Assembly (NCBI GenBank): GCA_034440635.1
Contig: JAOTON010002229.1
Span: 620,001 to 684,000, forward strand
Direction of reading: 5' to 3'
Length of the DNA stretch: 64,000 bases
Source: Lepas anatifera
Lineage: Eukaryota; Arthropoda; Thecostraca; Lepadidae
Shown here: piece by piece, positions 32,799-44,989 of the stretch
Numbering within the stretch: the stretch's first letter is position 1
Layout: every line of letters starts with the position of its first letter
The notes under the pieces: generated by a model
The model's database searches: none
Seen by the model: the letters and a program-made list of their open reading frames with translations, nothing else
Told to the model about the DNA's origin: nothing
Position numbers and translations under genes: made by a program

Positions 32799-34540
32799 TT
32801 AACACTCGCACTGGAGAGGAGTCTGGCACTTAAAGCGCACTGGAAGGAGGGTCTGTTAGGTCCACTAAGATCTCAGAAACTAAGACGCTTAGAAAAACAC
32901 CGTTTGCGGGCTTGGTGGGGGCTATAGCGATCTACATCGTAGCCAATTCTTATTGATCTAGATTAACATATACAAGGTCAAACTAGGTCAAAAGGTCAAA
33001 TATTTGCACATAGTGGGGTCCTATTGAGAAATCACGTAAATATGCGAGAAAAAGTCGGAAATATGCTAAAGACGGTCTAGGCCGATATATGGAAGGTCAC
33101 ATAGAATATTTCCCAAAATTTTGGGGTCAAAATAATTGAGGCCATTGATCTATGGCGTCACGATGCGCTATACTCCCTACAATATACACTCTAACTGGCA
33201 GTATAGAACAATTGGGCGGGAAATGAGGATTGACCTTCACCCATGATCTTTGCGCTTAACCCTTACATGGAGTTACCTTAACTATGAAGTCATAGCATAA
33301 TACAGGGTGTTTCAAAAGGAATGATATTTTTTAATTGATCATAATGCGGTTATACAAATGTTGTTGTGGTATGATTTACATAACAATCGAAAGAAAATTT
33401 TGGGACATTTACGATTATTCGTACTTTGATAACTGTTTTCATATTGTTGCTTGTCCAAAGTAGTCTTAAAATTGAGTTGAAAACTACATACTGCCTATTT
33501 TGCCTCCATCGAAAATGTTCGTAGAAATCACGTGAGTATCACGCGACAAGTATCACGTCAATGACACTGCAAACATTGCATCCTCACTATGGTATATCAC
33601 AGTCCACACGCACATTGCCTCTGGAAATTAATTCTAAAATAAACACACCTCTCAAGCTTAGGAATGCTCTGGTCCAAGCAAGCAATCCCCAATTGGCCCA
33701 TGCCCCTTGTTCTGCATAAAACAGTGAGGTCTTTTGCGCTATGTCCACCGCATCCAGTCATTCACATGGAAGGTAAGCCAATGAGCCATATAGAGCTTGA
33801 GCCAAAAGCCTTAAACTTGTAATATTACTGAAACTTTTGCCTTTGATATGCATGCTCACCTGCCATTGTGGTGTGCTAAAGCCTTTGTGGAGTGCTTCCA
33901 GTTGTTTTTTTTAAATATAAGCGGGCATATATTATGTTTCTTGCATCATTTTCCGAGCACATTTAAGACGGAGGAAAATATTTTCTGCAAATGAAACATG
34001 TTTATAGCAAAATGTCCTACAATTTACCATTAAAAAGCGTTTTGTGGAGGGATTTGAAGGATTCTTAGTACTTCACTGAACATCTAAAAAATATCATTCT
34101 TTCTGAAACACCCTGTATATGTCAGACTGGGTAACACCCTTTGACCGGAAGCACTGATATCAATGACCTTGAAAGCGCTGGTATGACCTTGACATGTGAC
34201 ATTTGACCTTGAAATGTGAGGACCTCCATGTGAGGCTATCTTGACACATTATCCCGCTTATATGGTGTTATGACGTCACTTCTCGGTATCCAATGCAAAC
34301 GAACTTGTTCTACTGCGCAATGGTGGTGATCCAAAATGTAGGTCTGATTTAAAAAGTCTAGAAATCAAATAAATTCCAACCAATTTCCAAAATTAATTCA
34401 CCAATCGACTCGCAGTTAAGTTTTATCAACCATTGCCCGTATCGTTCTCGTTTTTCGGCTACGAGCGTTTTTCAGCCCACCTTGGAAAAATAGGTTGATT
34501 GGGGGCCTCGGAGGCCCCCGCCTTCCAGTGCGCGTGTTAA
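32799..34540. mobile_element. B-family TTAA element, copy B2, split by a mariner-like element
   Basis: Ends are ttaacactcgcactggagag and ccttccagtgcgcgtgttaa, in inverted orientation to B1. Without the insertion it is about 925 bp. It is more diverged than B1/B4, with the AGGTCA hexamers partly eroded. Confidence 0.85.
33303..34115. mobile_element. mariner-like non-autonomous element, inserted in B2
   Basis: Terminal inverted repeats start CAGGGTGTTTCA and continue into gaatgatattttttA on both sides (about 31 bp with few mismatches). They are flanked by TA duplications at 33301-33302 and 34116-34117, the Tc1/mariner target. About 813 bp with no transposase frame. Confidence 0.82.
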
Positions 34541-35649
34541 AAGGTTGGTTGCGAGGGCTCTTTGCTCTGGCTAAAGCTTGGCTGTGTCCCGGTTATTGAC
34601 TGAAGACGTAGGCCTTCGGAATCCTTACTGTTCTAACTTCGAACATTGCAGCCTTCAGAAAAATTATGTTATTGTTTCTTGTGTTTGATTTTGAGTTGAC
34701 AAGTTCTGGCGTTCATCATCAGCTCACTCAAAAAAAATTTTGGTATTCCCCACATCATCATAATGAAAGGGCAGAGTTGGGTTTATGGTTTATTACTGGA
34801 CTGGTACATGTGATATCAAAATCCACAATGTTATTCTTCACCGAGTGTGTACAATGTGTTGTTTATTTATAGATGTTGGGTCCGCTTCAATCAAATGGAT
34901 GATCAATCCGCTTTTTCTGAGTTTTACTAGGATGTTTGTTGTGATTTTTGCCACTGCCTATTAAAGGGGGCTTGATGTGCCGCTAGTGTCCAGGAACCGC
35001 TCTAGTTCTGACCGCACGATATTATTTATTTATGTGACTGTTTCTCCTTCTTGAAAGAGTTGGTTCTCTGTTTAACCTCTTATGTCGCCGATGTTCATTG
35101 GGGTGGATAATATTTTTCCACCGTATATAAAGCAGAATGTTTTCCAGTCCAGAAATTCCATTGAATATACAGCTTAATTTGTTAAAGTGCACCATCCAGC
35201 ACGCAGGTAATATTGCGTCAGAAGCAGGATTCACACGTAAAATTATTTGTCTTTTACAGGCGAAAAGAGTAAATCATGGCAAGCAGCGATTGAAATATTG
35301 TTCCTTGAAACCGTCTACAACATCGAATGATCCGATTTCGCCATGGCTGTTGATGAATTTGTTCACTGATTTTGTTGTTATTATGTTAATTTTATGATTT
35401 TGTATAAATTGAATATAATTTTAGGTTTCCAGTCTATTTACCTGTGGTTTTACTAATATTTATTTTTATATTAGTAATGTATGTCGTATTAATTTTTACT
35501 TAAGGGTAGTATATACTGTTGTTGCCTTTTTCCGGTTAAATTATTTTTATTAGTTGGCCGTATTTGACGAGGATCTTGTCTATTAATTTTTCATAGGAAG
35601 TCGATGACTGGGCTGGATGGACTGTAAAGACGGAGTTTGGCCATTCCGT
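34541..35649. other. Intron 1, nothing recognised
   Basis: AT-rich sequence up to the frame-broken tract; no repeat family identified. Confidence 0.45.
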
Positions 35650-36606
35650 ACCTCACGAGATAATATACCCATCAGGCAGCATTGTCGATAATTCGCAAAA
35701 ACCTCGGGGGTGTTTGGTATCGGTGTCTGAGAAGTTGAGGCGTCTGGTGACCCAGCTAAGGAGGAGGCTCTTGTTGGAGTCTGGATCTGGGAATACGATA
35801 AGTACGTGGCCTGTTGGTCCTGTGTAGCTGCTAGTGTTGTCGGGGTATCCACCGTGGTGGGCCATGATGCCTGTCCATCTTGACCCGGCAAATTCGTCTC
35901 TAACATCTCCTGGTACCACGACTGCAGCGTATCCTGTGATTGAATCGAAACTGTTGAGGAGCTGTTCGAGTTCCCATGATGCTCCCTCGCCTGATTTCGT
36001 GTGCACAGCATCCTGTGAATTGTCGCCGTCTGTTGGGACGCAGTCACGTGACTTGTCGGGTTCCTCATGCTTATATGGTATTATTCCGTTTTTGAAAGGT
36101 TGATCTCTCATCCTGTTGGGGATGGGTATCTTGCCCAAGTCCTGTTCGTGTCACGCTTTGGCTAGAGTTAACCGTTGTTTGAAGTTGCCCTTCAGGAACT
36201 GTTTGAGGTCCTGTGGTGATAGGGGATGATACTTCTCCATTGTCAGGTTCCCATCCCACCAGCGTATACCCATAGATAGAATCCTGGGGATCGACGAGAT
36301 CAGTCATAGCATTATCGATGCTCGGGTTGAAAAGCTGGTCATGTTCTTCAGGTGTACCAGAGAGAGGATGTCTCTTGTCCCACGTTGCAATGACATTTTC
36401 CAGAGTTGGATAGATGGCTCCTTCGTTTGTAGTTGGTCGTTGGAAATTGTTAGCATTAGGGCTTGTAGGTAAGTTGGTAGGTTTTTATTCTATAGTCGGG
36501 ATCCAGAACACGTAGATCATCTGCTGGAGAATCGAGTTGCTGTTCTTGCTGTGCTTCACCGGATCCCCCGGCACTGGGTACGTTGTCATGTTCATATCCA
36601 TTCTGA
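35650..36606 (-). pseudogene. Frame-broken coding-like tract, unknown protein
   Basis: After a good acceptor-like site (cttcctcaccctcag, edge 36606) three long open stretches follow in successive frames on the minus strand: one starting NGYEHDNVPSAGGSG, one containing TDLVDPQDSIYGYTLVGWEP, and one of 161 codons containing SFDSITGYAAVVVPGDVRDE and TGHVLIVFPDPDSNKSLLLS. Composition and low stop density look coding, but two frame changes are needed. A second frame is also open over part of it. No family is recognised; a decayed transposon or viral-type gene in the first intron of the transporter is possible. Confidence 0.35.
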
Positions 36607-36836
36607 GGGTGAGGAAGACACTTGGTAAGGTTTGTGTATATGACAATGAAGAGTGGTTGTACTTTAAGTATTGGTGAGGAGATACTAGGTTTACTCAGTC
36701 ATCAGTAATGAAAAGTCTGGAGAGGTTTGTCAGCTCACCTGCATGGTAGACTGTTGAGAAGAGTTCACAGATGTGCACGCTGCCCTCACCAGATGGAAAC
36801 TGCAGAGCTTGTCCGTCTTTAAGTACTACGCATCAA

Positions 36837-36925
36837 CTCCAATTCAAATCAGATAACGGCCGCTCGAAGTACGTCGATTGCGTACGAAATACACGGCCGT
36901 TATCTGGTTTAAATTGAAGTTTATA
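36837..36925. repeat. Hairpin-forming inverted repeat
   Basis: ttcaaatcagataacggccg on the left pairs with cggccgttatctggtttaaa on the right around a 30-base loop. Confidence 0.75.
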
Positions 36926-38075
36926 CCTACATAGTCACCATAATCAACAGAGGCCACTTAAGATATTTTTATGTTATTGTTTCCAAATCAGCCATAAGAA
37001 AAAATCCAGACACCTGGTGTTCTCATTATACATCCGCTGAAGAAGCATGGTTATGCAGCGGACCCACACAACGGGATGAAACCCCAAAAACGATTTTCCA
37101 GGAGTCATATGAAAGAGAACGAAGAGTCAAATAGTCAAACGAACGAAATTGGCTTTCAGGCAGCAAGCCTTGTGATAAAACTTAAGGTTGTCGGCCACAC
37201 TATATAAAGTCGGAATTTGGTTTATTCGGTTTGTTTTGTAACTATTGTTATATTCAAGTGGCACATTCCTTAAACCTTTGCATTCAGTTCGGTACCTTAA
37301 GCCTTTTTCTTGCAAGCAATTTTCGTACACACCACCTCCTGCGGGGTCTGATCGGAATCCCTCGCCCTACGATCTCAGGAACCAAAGATGATACAGAAAA
37401 ATCAAAACTGCGCTTGAAGCGCCTTGCCAGAGGCCAGAAAGTCCGACCCTTGTCAACATAGTTGGGCAGGATCTGAAGGAGGCGGGGAGCCTGGAAAAAT
37501 TTCACTTTTTCGGACCTCAATATTTCTTGTGTCTTAAAATTAAAAAAAACTTGGAGACTTTTATTTGTTGAAATTTCTCCTTTGGATCTTATAAACTGTT
37601 GGCTTTTGATCGGGGGATATTTGATGGACGTCCTTATTCTAGTTTTTTCTTGTGGTTGAATCAAATTGTGAGCATTTGAACCTTGGATCTCTTTCCGAGT
37701 CCTTTGGTAGTTTTCCTCCATATGTCTTATGTTGAATAACGCTGGCACTAGCCATAAAGTTGTTTTCAGTCGTTACGAACGAATCATAAGCCGGAGAAGA
37801 GGCCGGGGTACTCGGCCGGGGAACTCTGAGGCACATAGTCTTACGCAGGCGTTCGAACCACGTTTACACGCGGGGAGGCGTTCGGGTCAGGTGAATAAAG
37901 TGACGTACGCATTACGAATCGTTAAAGAGCACAATTAAAATGAGGAAAGTGCGCTGGGCCTGTCAACATAGCGTGCATTACTTACATCAGTGTTTTTGTC
38001 TTGTGGTGAAAAAGTCCTGGGTTTTAGAGCAAAGTGGTGACTCCTGATTGATTGAGATAGCTCAAGTTCTCTGAG
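36926..38075. other. Intron 1 near exon 1, nothing recognised
   Basis: A 154-codon minus frame (37284-37748) is rich in R, K, Q and has no family resemblance or splice context; treated as chance. Confidence 0.4.
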
Positions 38076-38245
38076 ATGATAATAGTAGTTTTGGGGGCTC
38101 ATCGACACTTCAACTGCCAGGGTCATATGGCTTCACAAACTGTTTCACTGTTGGATGAGTCTCGGGAGCCAGATTGCTTCTTATTCAGGGAATCCGCCGG
38201 GCCGTGAACCCGGGTCGGCCGCGAGGAATGCGAACATGCAAACCA
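38076..38245 (-). mobile_element. SINE, diverged copy next to exon 1
   Basis: aactgccagggtcatatgg is followed by ttattcaggg and ccgccgggccgtgaacccgg. Same architecture as the 24.4-kb SINE with a different head. Confidence 0.6.
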
Positions 38246-38528
38246 CTATTCGCTACATTAGCAATACAGATAGCTACTTCAAATTGTTCGATTGGCAGCA
38301 CTTTGATGCTCGATATTTTGAAAGCTGCTGGATTCAAACACAAAGAGTATCTGATGTTTACAAAAATTGGCGTCAAACAGGGATTTTGTGGAATGTTTTT
38401 GGATCGACTCATATAACTGTATTAGAATAACAAAACCCAGGTAGGTGGTCTCCTGACTTGTTACATATCATCTGAAACAGTGTGTCGCCGTAAGTGTTTG
38501 TCATCTCATTGAACCAAGTTTTATTCAC

Positions 38529-38671
38529 CTGTATCGCATCTCGTAAGCAGTCCACGAGTACCCGACGGTGATCAGCGCTCCCATTATTGACGGAAGACAG
38601 GCGAACACGTAGATAACCTTTTGGTAGCGGCCCCAGCCTCCTACCTTCTCCAGAATGGCTTCTATGTCCAT
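38529..38671 (-). CDS. SLC22-like transporter exon 1 (start codon, helix 1)
   Basis: The ATG at 38671-38669 opens MDIEAILEKVGGWGRYQKVI, equivalent to the family's N-terminal 'DDIL...GxFGRYQxxxY'. It continues YVFACLPSIMGALIT (helix 1). The exon ends with two bases of an Arg codon before AG|gtgaat (GT at 38528-38527). The start is chosen because the family normally begins within a few residues of this motif. A good acceptor (tctcttttcag, exon edge 38685) lies 14 bp upstream of the ATG, so a 5' untranslated exon further right is likely. The frame is open back to that acceptor, so upstream coding sequence is not excluded. Confidence 0.9.
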
Positions 38672-38685
38672 GTTAGGTACAGTAC

Positions 38686-39234
38686 CTGAAAAGAGAACTC
38701 ACATGATGGGATGCATGCACTCGTGGTATTCGGTGACATCACCCTACGCTCGGTACTTCGGCTCGATGATTTCAAACGGGGGTCAGGTATTAGTTAGAAG
38801 GATCTGCCTGTATTTCCGGTGATATGTAGCTCGAAAAGTGCAAGGGGGCATTGCTTGACCCTGGTCCTTCTGGATAAGAGGGACGATTCGACCCCCCCCG
38901 ACCTCCATTCTTCTCAGCATTGCAGGACAACAGTTCAGTTTAGCGCAATGCAACCCGGGGTATGTGAACTAAACTCGATTTCACGCATTTTCAAACATTG
39001 AGCCTAGGTCACGTCAGGCAATGGAGACATGGCGACATTCCATAAGGCTTGCATCAGGCCCTAACCATCATCCTATCTGCGCTTAATCTGGAAAATAAAT
39101 TTGGCACGGAATGGGTCATAGCTTTGATTCAGAGGCATATATATTCTTAGATCATTGGGGATGTCCGAGTTAGAAACAATGTCAAAAAACGACCACATGA
39201 TAGAGAGATTTTTTAACACTGGCTTAGCATTTGA
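38686..39234. other. Sequence upstream of transporter exon 1
   Basis: The pyrimidine-rich acceptor at the exon edge suggests another, untranslated exon further right, so this is probably intron. No promoter could be identified. Confidence 0.4.
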
Positions 39235-40211
39235 TTAACCCTCCCCACCGGGGGCATCGATGGCCCCTAAGGTTTTTCGGGATAGCAGACAACGACGAGG
39301 CGCAGCACCGCGGTTGAGGGCTCTACCTCTCACTGCATCATTTTCCCATCATCCCTGAAATTTTTACCCCGGGTCACTCAAGGTCAGGTCACCAGACGAG
39401 GTCAACCAAGGTCACCTCACTTCACCTTTAGAGCTCTGTAAGAGCTCATTTCAAAGTCGATCGATTTGAACTTCCTACACTTCATGCCCCTCCAGGGTCT
39501 ACAAGGTGTATATCCGGGATTTTTCGATTTCGTGCCCTGAGGTCGGTCACGGGCGACCTCTCCATTGGAAAGCATGGGAAAAGCTATTTTATGATATAAA
39601 AGCCACAAAATGATTGCAAATACTCGACTGCTCGAACAGCGTTTTTGGACACCCTTTCACGGATCCCAGGGTCATATTTGCCTTTTGACTTTTCCAAGGT
39701 CATCCAGGTCACCAGAGGTCAAAAACAGTATTTTGACAATAACTTTTGACCTAATTGAGCTAGAGCGGTGAAACAAACACCATCGTGTTTGTCTTGTCAT
39801 CGGCTTTCATTTGATATACGGCGTCACTTTGTGACCTTTCGTGACCTCAGGTCATATTAGGTCACGAGGTGACCTCTGGCGGTCAAACCACTGGCGGGGG
39901 TCTTTACCTTCCACATGACGGAAAAGTACTAGCAATTTGCTATCAAATGTACTTTACCGGGCCTCAATAGCTCTAATGACATAGAGTTATGCCCAGTTTG
40001 TTAATCATTGCATATTTGGTGAAAATAGCCGATCTTGACCTAATTTGCCTCTGGAGGTCAAACCATTGACCTGAGCACTAAAACATGTGAAGTAATTTCT
40101 ACTGAATTCACGCGAGCTTTCTATTGCACTTTGGATTTGCTAAGCGCATTTTTGAGTTAGAGGGGGCCATCATCCCCCGGTGGGGCGGTGGCGCCCCCGG
40201 TGGCGGGTTAA
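39235..40211. mobile_element. D-family TTAA element, copy D1
   Basis: Ends are ttaaccctccccaccggggg and cccccggtggcgggttaa, with an atcgat-centred palindrome near the left end. 977 bp. The body includes several AGGTCA/TGACCT hexamers (39375-39420, 39690-39760, 39830-39880). Confidence 0.83.
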
Positions 40212-40290
40212 ATGTGGGCGAGCACTTCCAAAAAGATATAAATCCACACTTCTGCTTATATTCTAGTTTCAATGCAATTTGCTTGATCTC

Positions 40291-40405
40291 TTAACCCGTA
40301 CCCCACCGGGGCTGGGATTCGGTGCCATCTTCGCTCTACCAGGAATCATCGATGGCCCCTCTTGCTTCGAAAATATGGAGGTTAGCGCAAATCTGCAAAA
40401 TGCAT
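40291..40405. mobile_element. Truncated D-family end
   Basis: ttaacccgtaccccaccggg, then atcatcgatggcccctc and aggttagcgcaaatctgcaa, is the inverted right end of D, cut by the SINE that follows. Confidence 0.65.
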
Positions 40406-40424
40406 TGGAAACTCCGTGCATTGG

Positions 40425-40515
40425 AGCCAGATCGCTCCTTGTTCAGGGCATCCGCCGGGCCTGGGACCTGGGTTGGTCACGTGAAAAGGGAGCGTGCTAA
40501 CCATTCCACCTTCAC
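40425..40515 (-). mobile_element. SINE head fragment
   Basis: gatcgctccttgttcagggc, atccgccgggcctgggacct and gggttggtcacgtg match the head side of the 38.1-kb SINE. It abuts the truncated D end at 40405. Confidence 0.5.
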
Positions 40516-41649
40516 GCCCTCCACATAGATGACCACCGACTGGATCATTAACCTCTAAACTTTCAAGGTCAGTCAGGGTCAGTGAAATGACCTCATGAGA
40601 CTTGCAACAGTATATATAGATACACTCAATCTCATTATAGGCCATTTTTATGATACTGAAGTTTTAATGCCTCGTTCTTGGAGTAAACAAAGTTGTCACG
40701 TTATATTGGGTTGCAAAGGCTGTTGGTTGACCTATACAATTTTTGAGTATATTAGATTTCATGTTAACAAATATAAAAGTGTCTCAAAACAAGCTAAGAT
40801 CTTCCTTCACTAGAAGTTTGTCGTGAATGCGTTTTACGTGATTTCAGCTGGTTTGGATTATACATAAGATCTCTGAAGGACACCCATTTACCTGAGGTCA
40901 AAAAAGTTACAAGCAACACATTGCAACTTACTGCGTCTATCCTTCTTTCTTAGCATTGGAACATCTAAGCATTCTGAATCGATCTCCCCAGTAGGGTAAG
41001 GGTGTAAAATGGTTTCGGTAGGGAGATGGTTAAACTCCTGTAACAGTGTCGTTACTCTTGCGTGATGCTTTGCTTACCTATGGAGTGGTGCTGTAGAGAA
41101 CTAAGTGGAAAAAAGTTAGGAGGTCTATTGTACACAGCTTGTTATCCAATAATCGCGTTCACGGCAGTGTGTAAGGCGCGGGCAGGGCTGAGAAGTTCCG
41201 ACACCACGCCCGCCCACTGTTGCTTTGTGACTGCACTAGATACAGGCTCTGAATAACAACTGCGTGCCAAACGACACGGCTAACATTTGGGAAGCCTGAT
41301 GTTATCGTTATTGATGCAGCATGTTATCTGAAGTGCTTAGGCGGACAGCATGATATTCAGCTCCTCAGATGATTCCACAGTGCTCATTGGCGGCAGAAGA
41401 CTTACCATTGGGGGAGGGGGAAGGAGGAGTCACTTGCCAGTGGGCACCATTTGCACCAGAGGAGTGCAATTTCTGGGCAGCGTGACCTATCAGGGAGGCG
41501 ACTAAACACACCACGGAGTTATCGTTAGTGTACTTGCACTATCGTACCTACTTGCATGCTGGGGGAGATGGATGCAAGCTTTCAGGGAATGCTGATGCTC
41601 AATCGGGGACGGTATGTATGTCCTTTGCTGTTTGGTTCTACCTACACTG

Positions 41650-41840
41650 AAGGACACGGGGATGCTGTAGCGGAGCGGTCAGCGCAGCTGGCTACCACAC
41701 AGCCGACCCGGGTTCAAGGCCCAGCGGTTTTCCTGAACAAGGAGCAAGCTAGCTCCTGAGAAACCTTTCCAACGGGGATAAGAGTTGGCGACATATGACC
41801 CTGGCAGTTGGTGCGTCGATAAGCTCTAAGAATTATTACA
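41650..41840 (+). mobile_element. tRNA-derived SINE, plus orientation
   Basis: Head gatgctgtagcggagcggtc and B-box-like gggttcaaggc, then gagttggcgacatatgaccc and tggcagttggtgcgtcgata. The tail is shared with the 24.4-kb copy. Confidence 0.7.
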
Positions 41841-42384
41841 CTCAAAAACACTTTGGAGATAATTGACATCAAACATTTCTGCTAAGCCAGCGTTCCAACT
41901 AGCTCAAAATGGGATACAAATCTTTAAAATCAAGTGGTAGTCTAAGATATCATTTTTAGGTTATCAGTCTTCGAGATTTAAGTTCTTTCCCACTGCAATG
42001 CACCTTTGGGATCATAGGCAGGTATCAATGTCGTGGAGTGCATAGTGTCGCGAGCCTGATTTTGATATTAAATGCGGGCTAATGTAAACCTAAAGATGTA
42101 GAATTAGTAAACATGGGTTTGTGAGATACTGAGCCGATTTTTCGTTTCAATTCTACCTGCTTTGAGAAGGTATTGGTACTGTTAGATCGTTTCAGATCAA
42201 AATCTAAGAAAAAATTATAAATTCTAAAATCTTAGCCCTCGAATTTTTTTTATAAATTTTGTTCAAGTTGTTCCTGGTAAGGCTGCTGGAGTCGGAGTCT
42301 CACTAAAGTCATCAAGGGACTTGTCACGGAGACCCCGACCCCACCACCCGAACGAGCAACTCTCTCAATGGAGGGTCAATTTAG

Positions 42385-42602
42385 AAGCCAAAGTTTAACG
42401 TCCCACAAAGCACAGGGACGGCCGCCCCGCTCAGGTCACCTTCTCACCAGTCGGTTGCCAGCCGACCTGTACGTCGGGTAAACTATTGAGCGCCGGAGCG
42501 TCTCAGGGGAACCGATCCCAAGCCTGGACATGCACTGCCACTGCATGCTTCTGACCAGCGGGCCGCAGCCCAACGCTCTACCAACTGAGCTACCGGGGCG
42601 GC
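42385..42602 (-). mobile_element. tRNA-derived SINE of a second type
   Basis: On the minus strand it begins gccgccccggtagctcagtt, ggtagagcgttgggctgcgg, a near-perfect tRNA A-box region, with a B box ggttcccc further in. It ends near 'gggacgttaaac'. Its tail differs from the 24.4-kb type. Confidence 0.75.
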
Positions 42603-42982
42603 AAAGACGTGATGCTACGCTATGGCCAATAATTTGTGATTTTATGTATAGCCTACCTACCTAATACTAATGAAGGGCTGTGCCCGAATATATAATCCCA
42701 GTCTATTAGATTCAGTTAACACTCAGGATTCGATAAGGCGGGCCATTAAGCATCCTGTCAGCTTCTAACCGTGCTCATCGCGTCAGCACTCCGATACATA
42801 AAAGAACAATCTTGCAATTCGTGCAGTCATTCATACCACGTGTAATAGAAATGAAACTTGACCGCACGGACGGCAGTTGGGTACAGAAACCTGTCGCTTG
42901 GCTTTAAACATTTCACGTTTTTTTCGTTTTCTGCATGCTCATATCCAATCTAAAGCTGAAATGTGAAGCTAGAATGGCTTAC

Positions 42983-43099
42983 CTTCGATTTCCAATAGCC
43001 AGAGTCAAAAGCCGCCTGAAAGACGACCGTTCCCGAAGCTGCTGGGTGCTGCTCGGCTTTATGATGGCTTTGGAACGAGTGAGCTCAGCTTCTTCCTTG
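42983..43099 (-). CDS. Candidate orphan exon, unknown gene
   Basis: A 117-bp minus-strand segment between a plausible acceptor (tgttatgtatcag) and a strong donor (AG|gtaagcc). It is open in one frame, giving EEAELTRSKAIIKPSSTQQL and then RERSSFRRLLTLAIG. It vaguely resembles a cytoplasmic loop followed by a helix of a transporter, but no signature motif is present. No neighbouring exon was found. The plus-strand reading of the same bases also has a donor-like site. Treat as a weak prediction. Confidence 0.22.
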
Positions 43100-44146
43100 C
43101 TGATACATAACATGCAACTAAGATATACGAACACCAAACGTTACCGGACCACCGGCAATTGAGAAAACAAGATGTGTGAAACAATTCTTTATCGGTTCTC
43201 AACGAAAATGTGGAGACACTGAAAATTAGCATTGAATGATTCGTTGTGAGGGAGTTAATGGTATATATTTGTATATTTTAGTTGGTTCTCAGCACCACCA
43301 ATGAAGTCTCAAAGTAGTGTTGAAATATCCTTTAAATATTCATGACTTTCGTTTAATTTCAACTTGGTTTGATGCAGCTCTGCTAAATCACACTTTATAT
43401 CATACCATCCCTTTTGATACTTTCGTTATTGGTATTGTTTCAAATTTGGACACCCCCGTCATTTGGAATAAAATCCACGCCCCTGGAGTAAGTGCGAGAC
43501 AGTAAGTGTTTTTCTTAGACCTAAAGAGAAATCCCCAGAACACGATTTCGGACCGTTTGGCTTGTCAAACCAATTTGTTTTCTCCAGCATTAACACGCAA
43601 TACTTAAAAGATCTGTATAGCTCTCCGGCTGCTTTGACAAAAGTGGTAGGCACTTTGGGCCTCCTTCAGGATACGTGTTAAGCTCATCCTCAAGTGGTCA
43701 TGGTACACGATTCTTCACTGGCTACTCTTCACTGAGTCTCTGCGAGCCTCACTGCAGCCGTTTCGGCCTGAATATCTCAAATGGGATTGCAGACCTTTGA
43801 CGGAGTGGGGCAATGGATTGGCAAGAAATACGTGAGCTGGGTGTTCCGTATCCCAATCTTCACACTCAACCATAATTATCCTACATCATATCCTTCCATA
43901 GCATTCTGGTCATAATCCTCATAGCGACGACATTGGAAGAGACGCTGCGATTAAGTGGAAATGCTCGATAAATACAACATAAAAATTGGGATTGATTAAT
44001 TGATTGATTGTGCTTAAGAGCCTGCCAAGCCTTAGTGGTCATACAGTACCCATTTAACTCCTTTTCCTTGAAAGCCTTAAGTAAACTCTTCCGGAATAAA
44101 TATGCGTATTTTGCTCCAAAATAACCTGTCTGTAATGAAATGTTTA

Positions 44147-44989
44147 TTAACACGCGCATTGACGGGGAGTGGGTACTCGCCCCTCCCCCACTCGGGTTTT
44201 TCGGAGAGAGGAGAAAATCGGCGGCGCGTAGCTCCACCGTTTTTGGCATACCTTTTCCCTCATCATTTTTACAACTTTTGTGAAAATTTTAAGGTTAGGT
44301 TATCTCAGGTCAGGTCACCAGTACAGGTCAAGTGACCTGACCTCAAAAAAAAGTTTAAGTCGGAGCAGGGTGAACTTATCCGATTGAAACTCATATCACA
44401 CATTGGGCCCACCGAGGTCTCTAAAATATGTTCCCGTATTTTTGATATCGATGACCTAAGGTCAGGTGCAACGCATGAGCTCTTCATTGGGAATACATGG
44501 AAATAATGTTTTTTTCTGTATAACTCAGTGACGGGTAGTGATAGAGCGTTTATTTTAGCTGCATTAGACTCGCCTTGGCTTTGCAGTTCTAATGATATGC
44601 ATTTTATATAATTTGACCCCGACCTGACCCCAAGTCAGGTCAAATTCTTGATTTGACCTAGCAAAGTCAAATTATATATCATTCGATTTGGCTTGCTGCG
44701 AAGATTCTATAGCTTAAAAGTTTTGCTCTATCTTAACTTTTTCAGATGTAATGGCCAAAAAAACTCAATTTACATGCTACCCCTATTACAGCATGTTTTA
44801 ACCTCTCGTGACCTAAAATGTGATCGGACAAAAAAAGTTCAAATATTTTCGATGGACAAGTGGATGGGCTACCCAGCGCCCTTTACCGTTTTTCGCTACC
44901 TACCGTGGTTTTCGAGATCTTGGGGGGGCGGGTACCCGCCCCCTCGTCAAAGCGAAGGTGGCTCAGACCCCCGTCAATGCGCGTGTTAA
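44147..44989. mobile_element. A-family TTAA element, copy A6
   Basis: TTAA-bounded, 843 bp, orientation as A3. Its right TTAA is also the left TTAA of B3, so the two elements are abutted on one target site. Confidence 0.88.

Larger units (their letters stand above)
40516..44146. other. Intergenic or upstream region with SINEs
   Basis: Besides the two SINEs and the weak candidate exon, no gene is recognised. A GC-richer patch at 41150-41240 is open on the minus strand (QQWAGVVSELLSPARALHTA) but lacks a donor in frame. Confidence 0.4.

Noticed and set aside
37284..37748. 154-codon minus-strand frame as a gene
   Set aside because: Composition is that of AT-rich non-coding DNA (many K, N, Q, I), with no family resemblance and no splice context.
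41150..41260. Minus-strand segment QQWAGVVSELLSPARALHTA as another transporter exon
   Set aside because: It faintly resembles the helix-5 region of SLC22, but no GT donor follows in a usable place and a stop lies close by.
42540..42600. A functional tRNA gene on the minus strand
   Set aside because: The A-box region is excellent, yet the B box is too far away for a tRNA and the sequence runs on as a SINE body.
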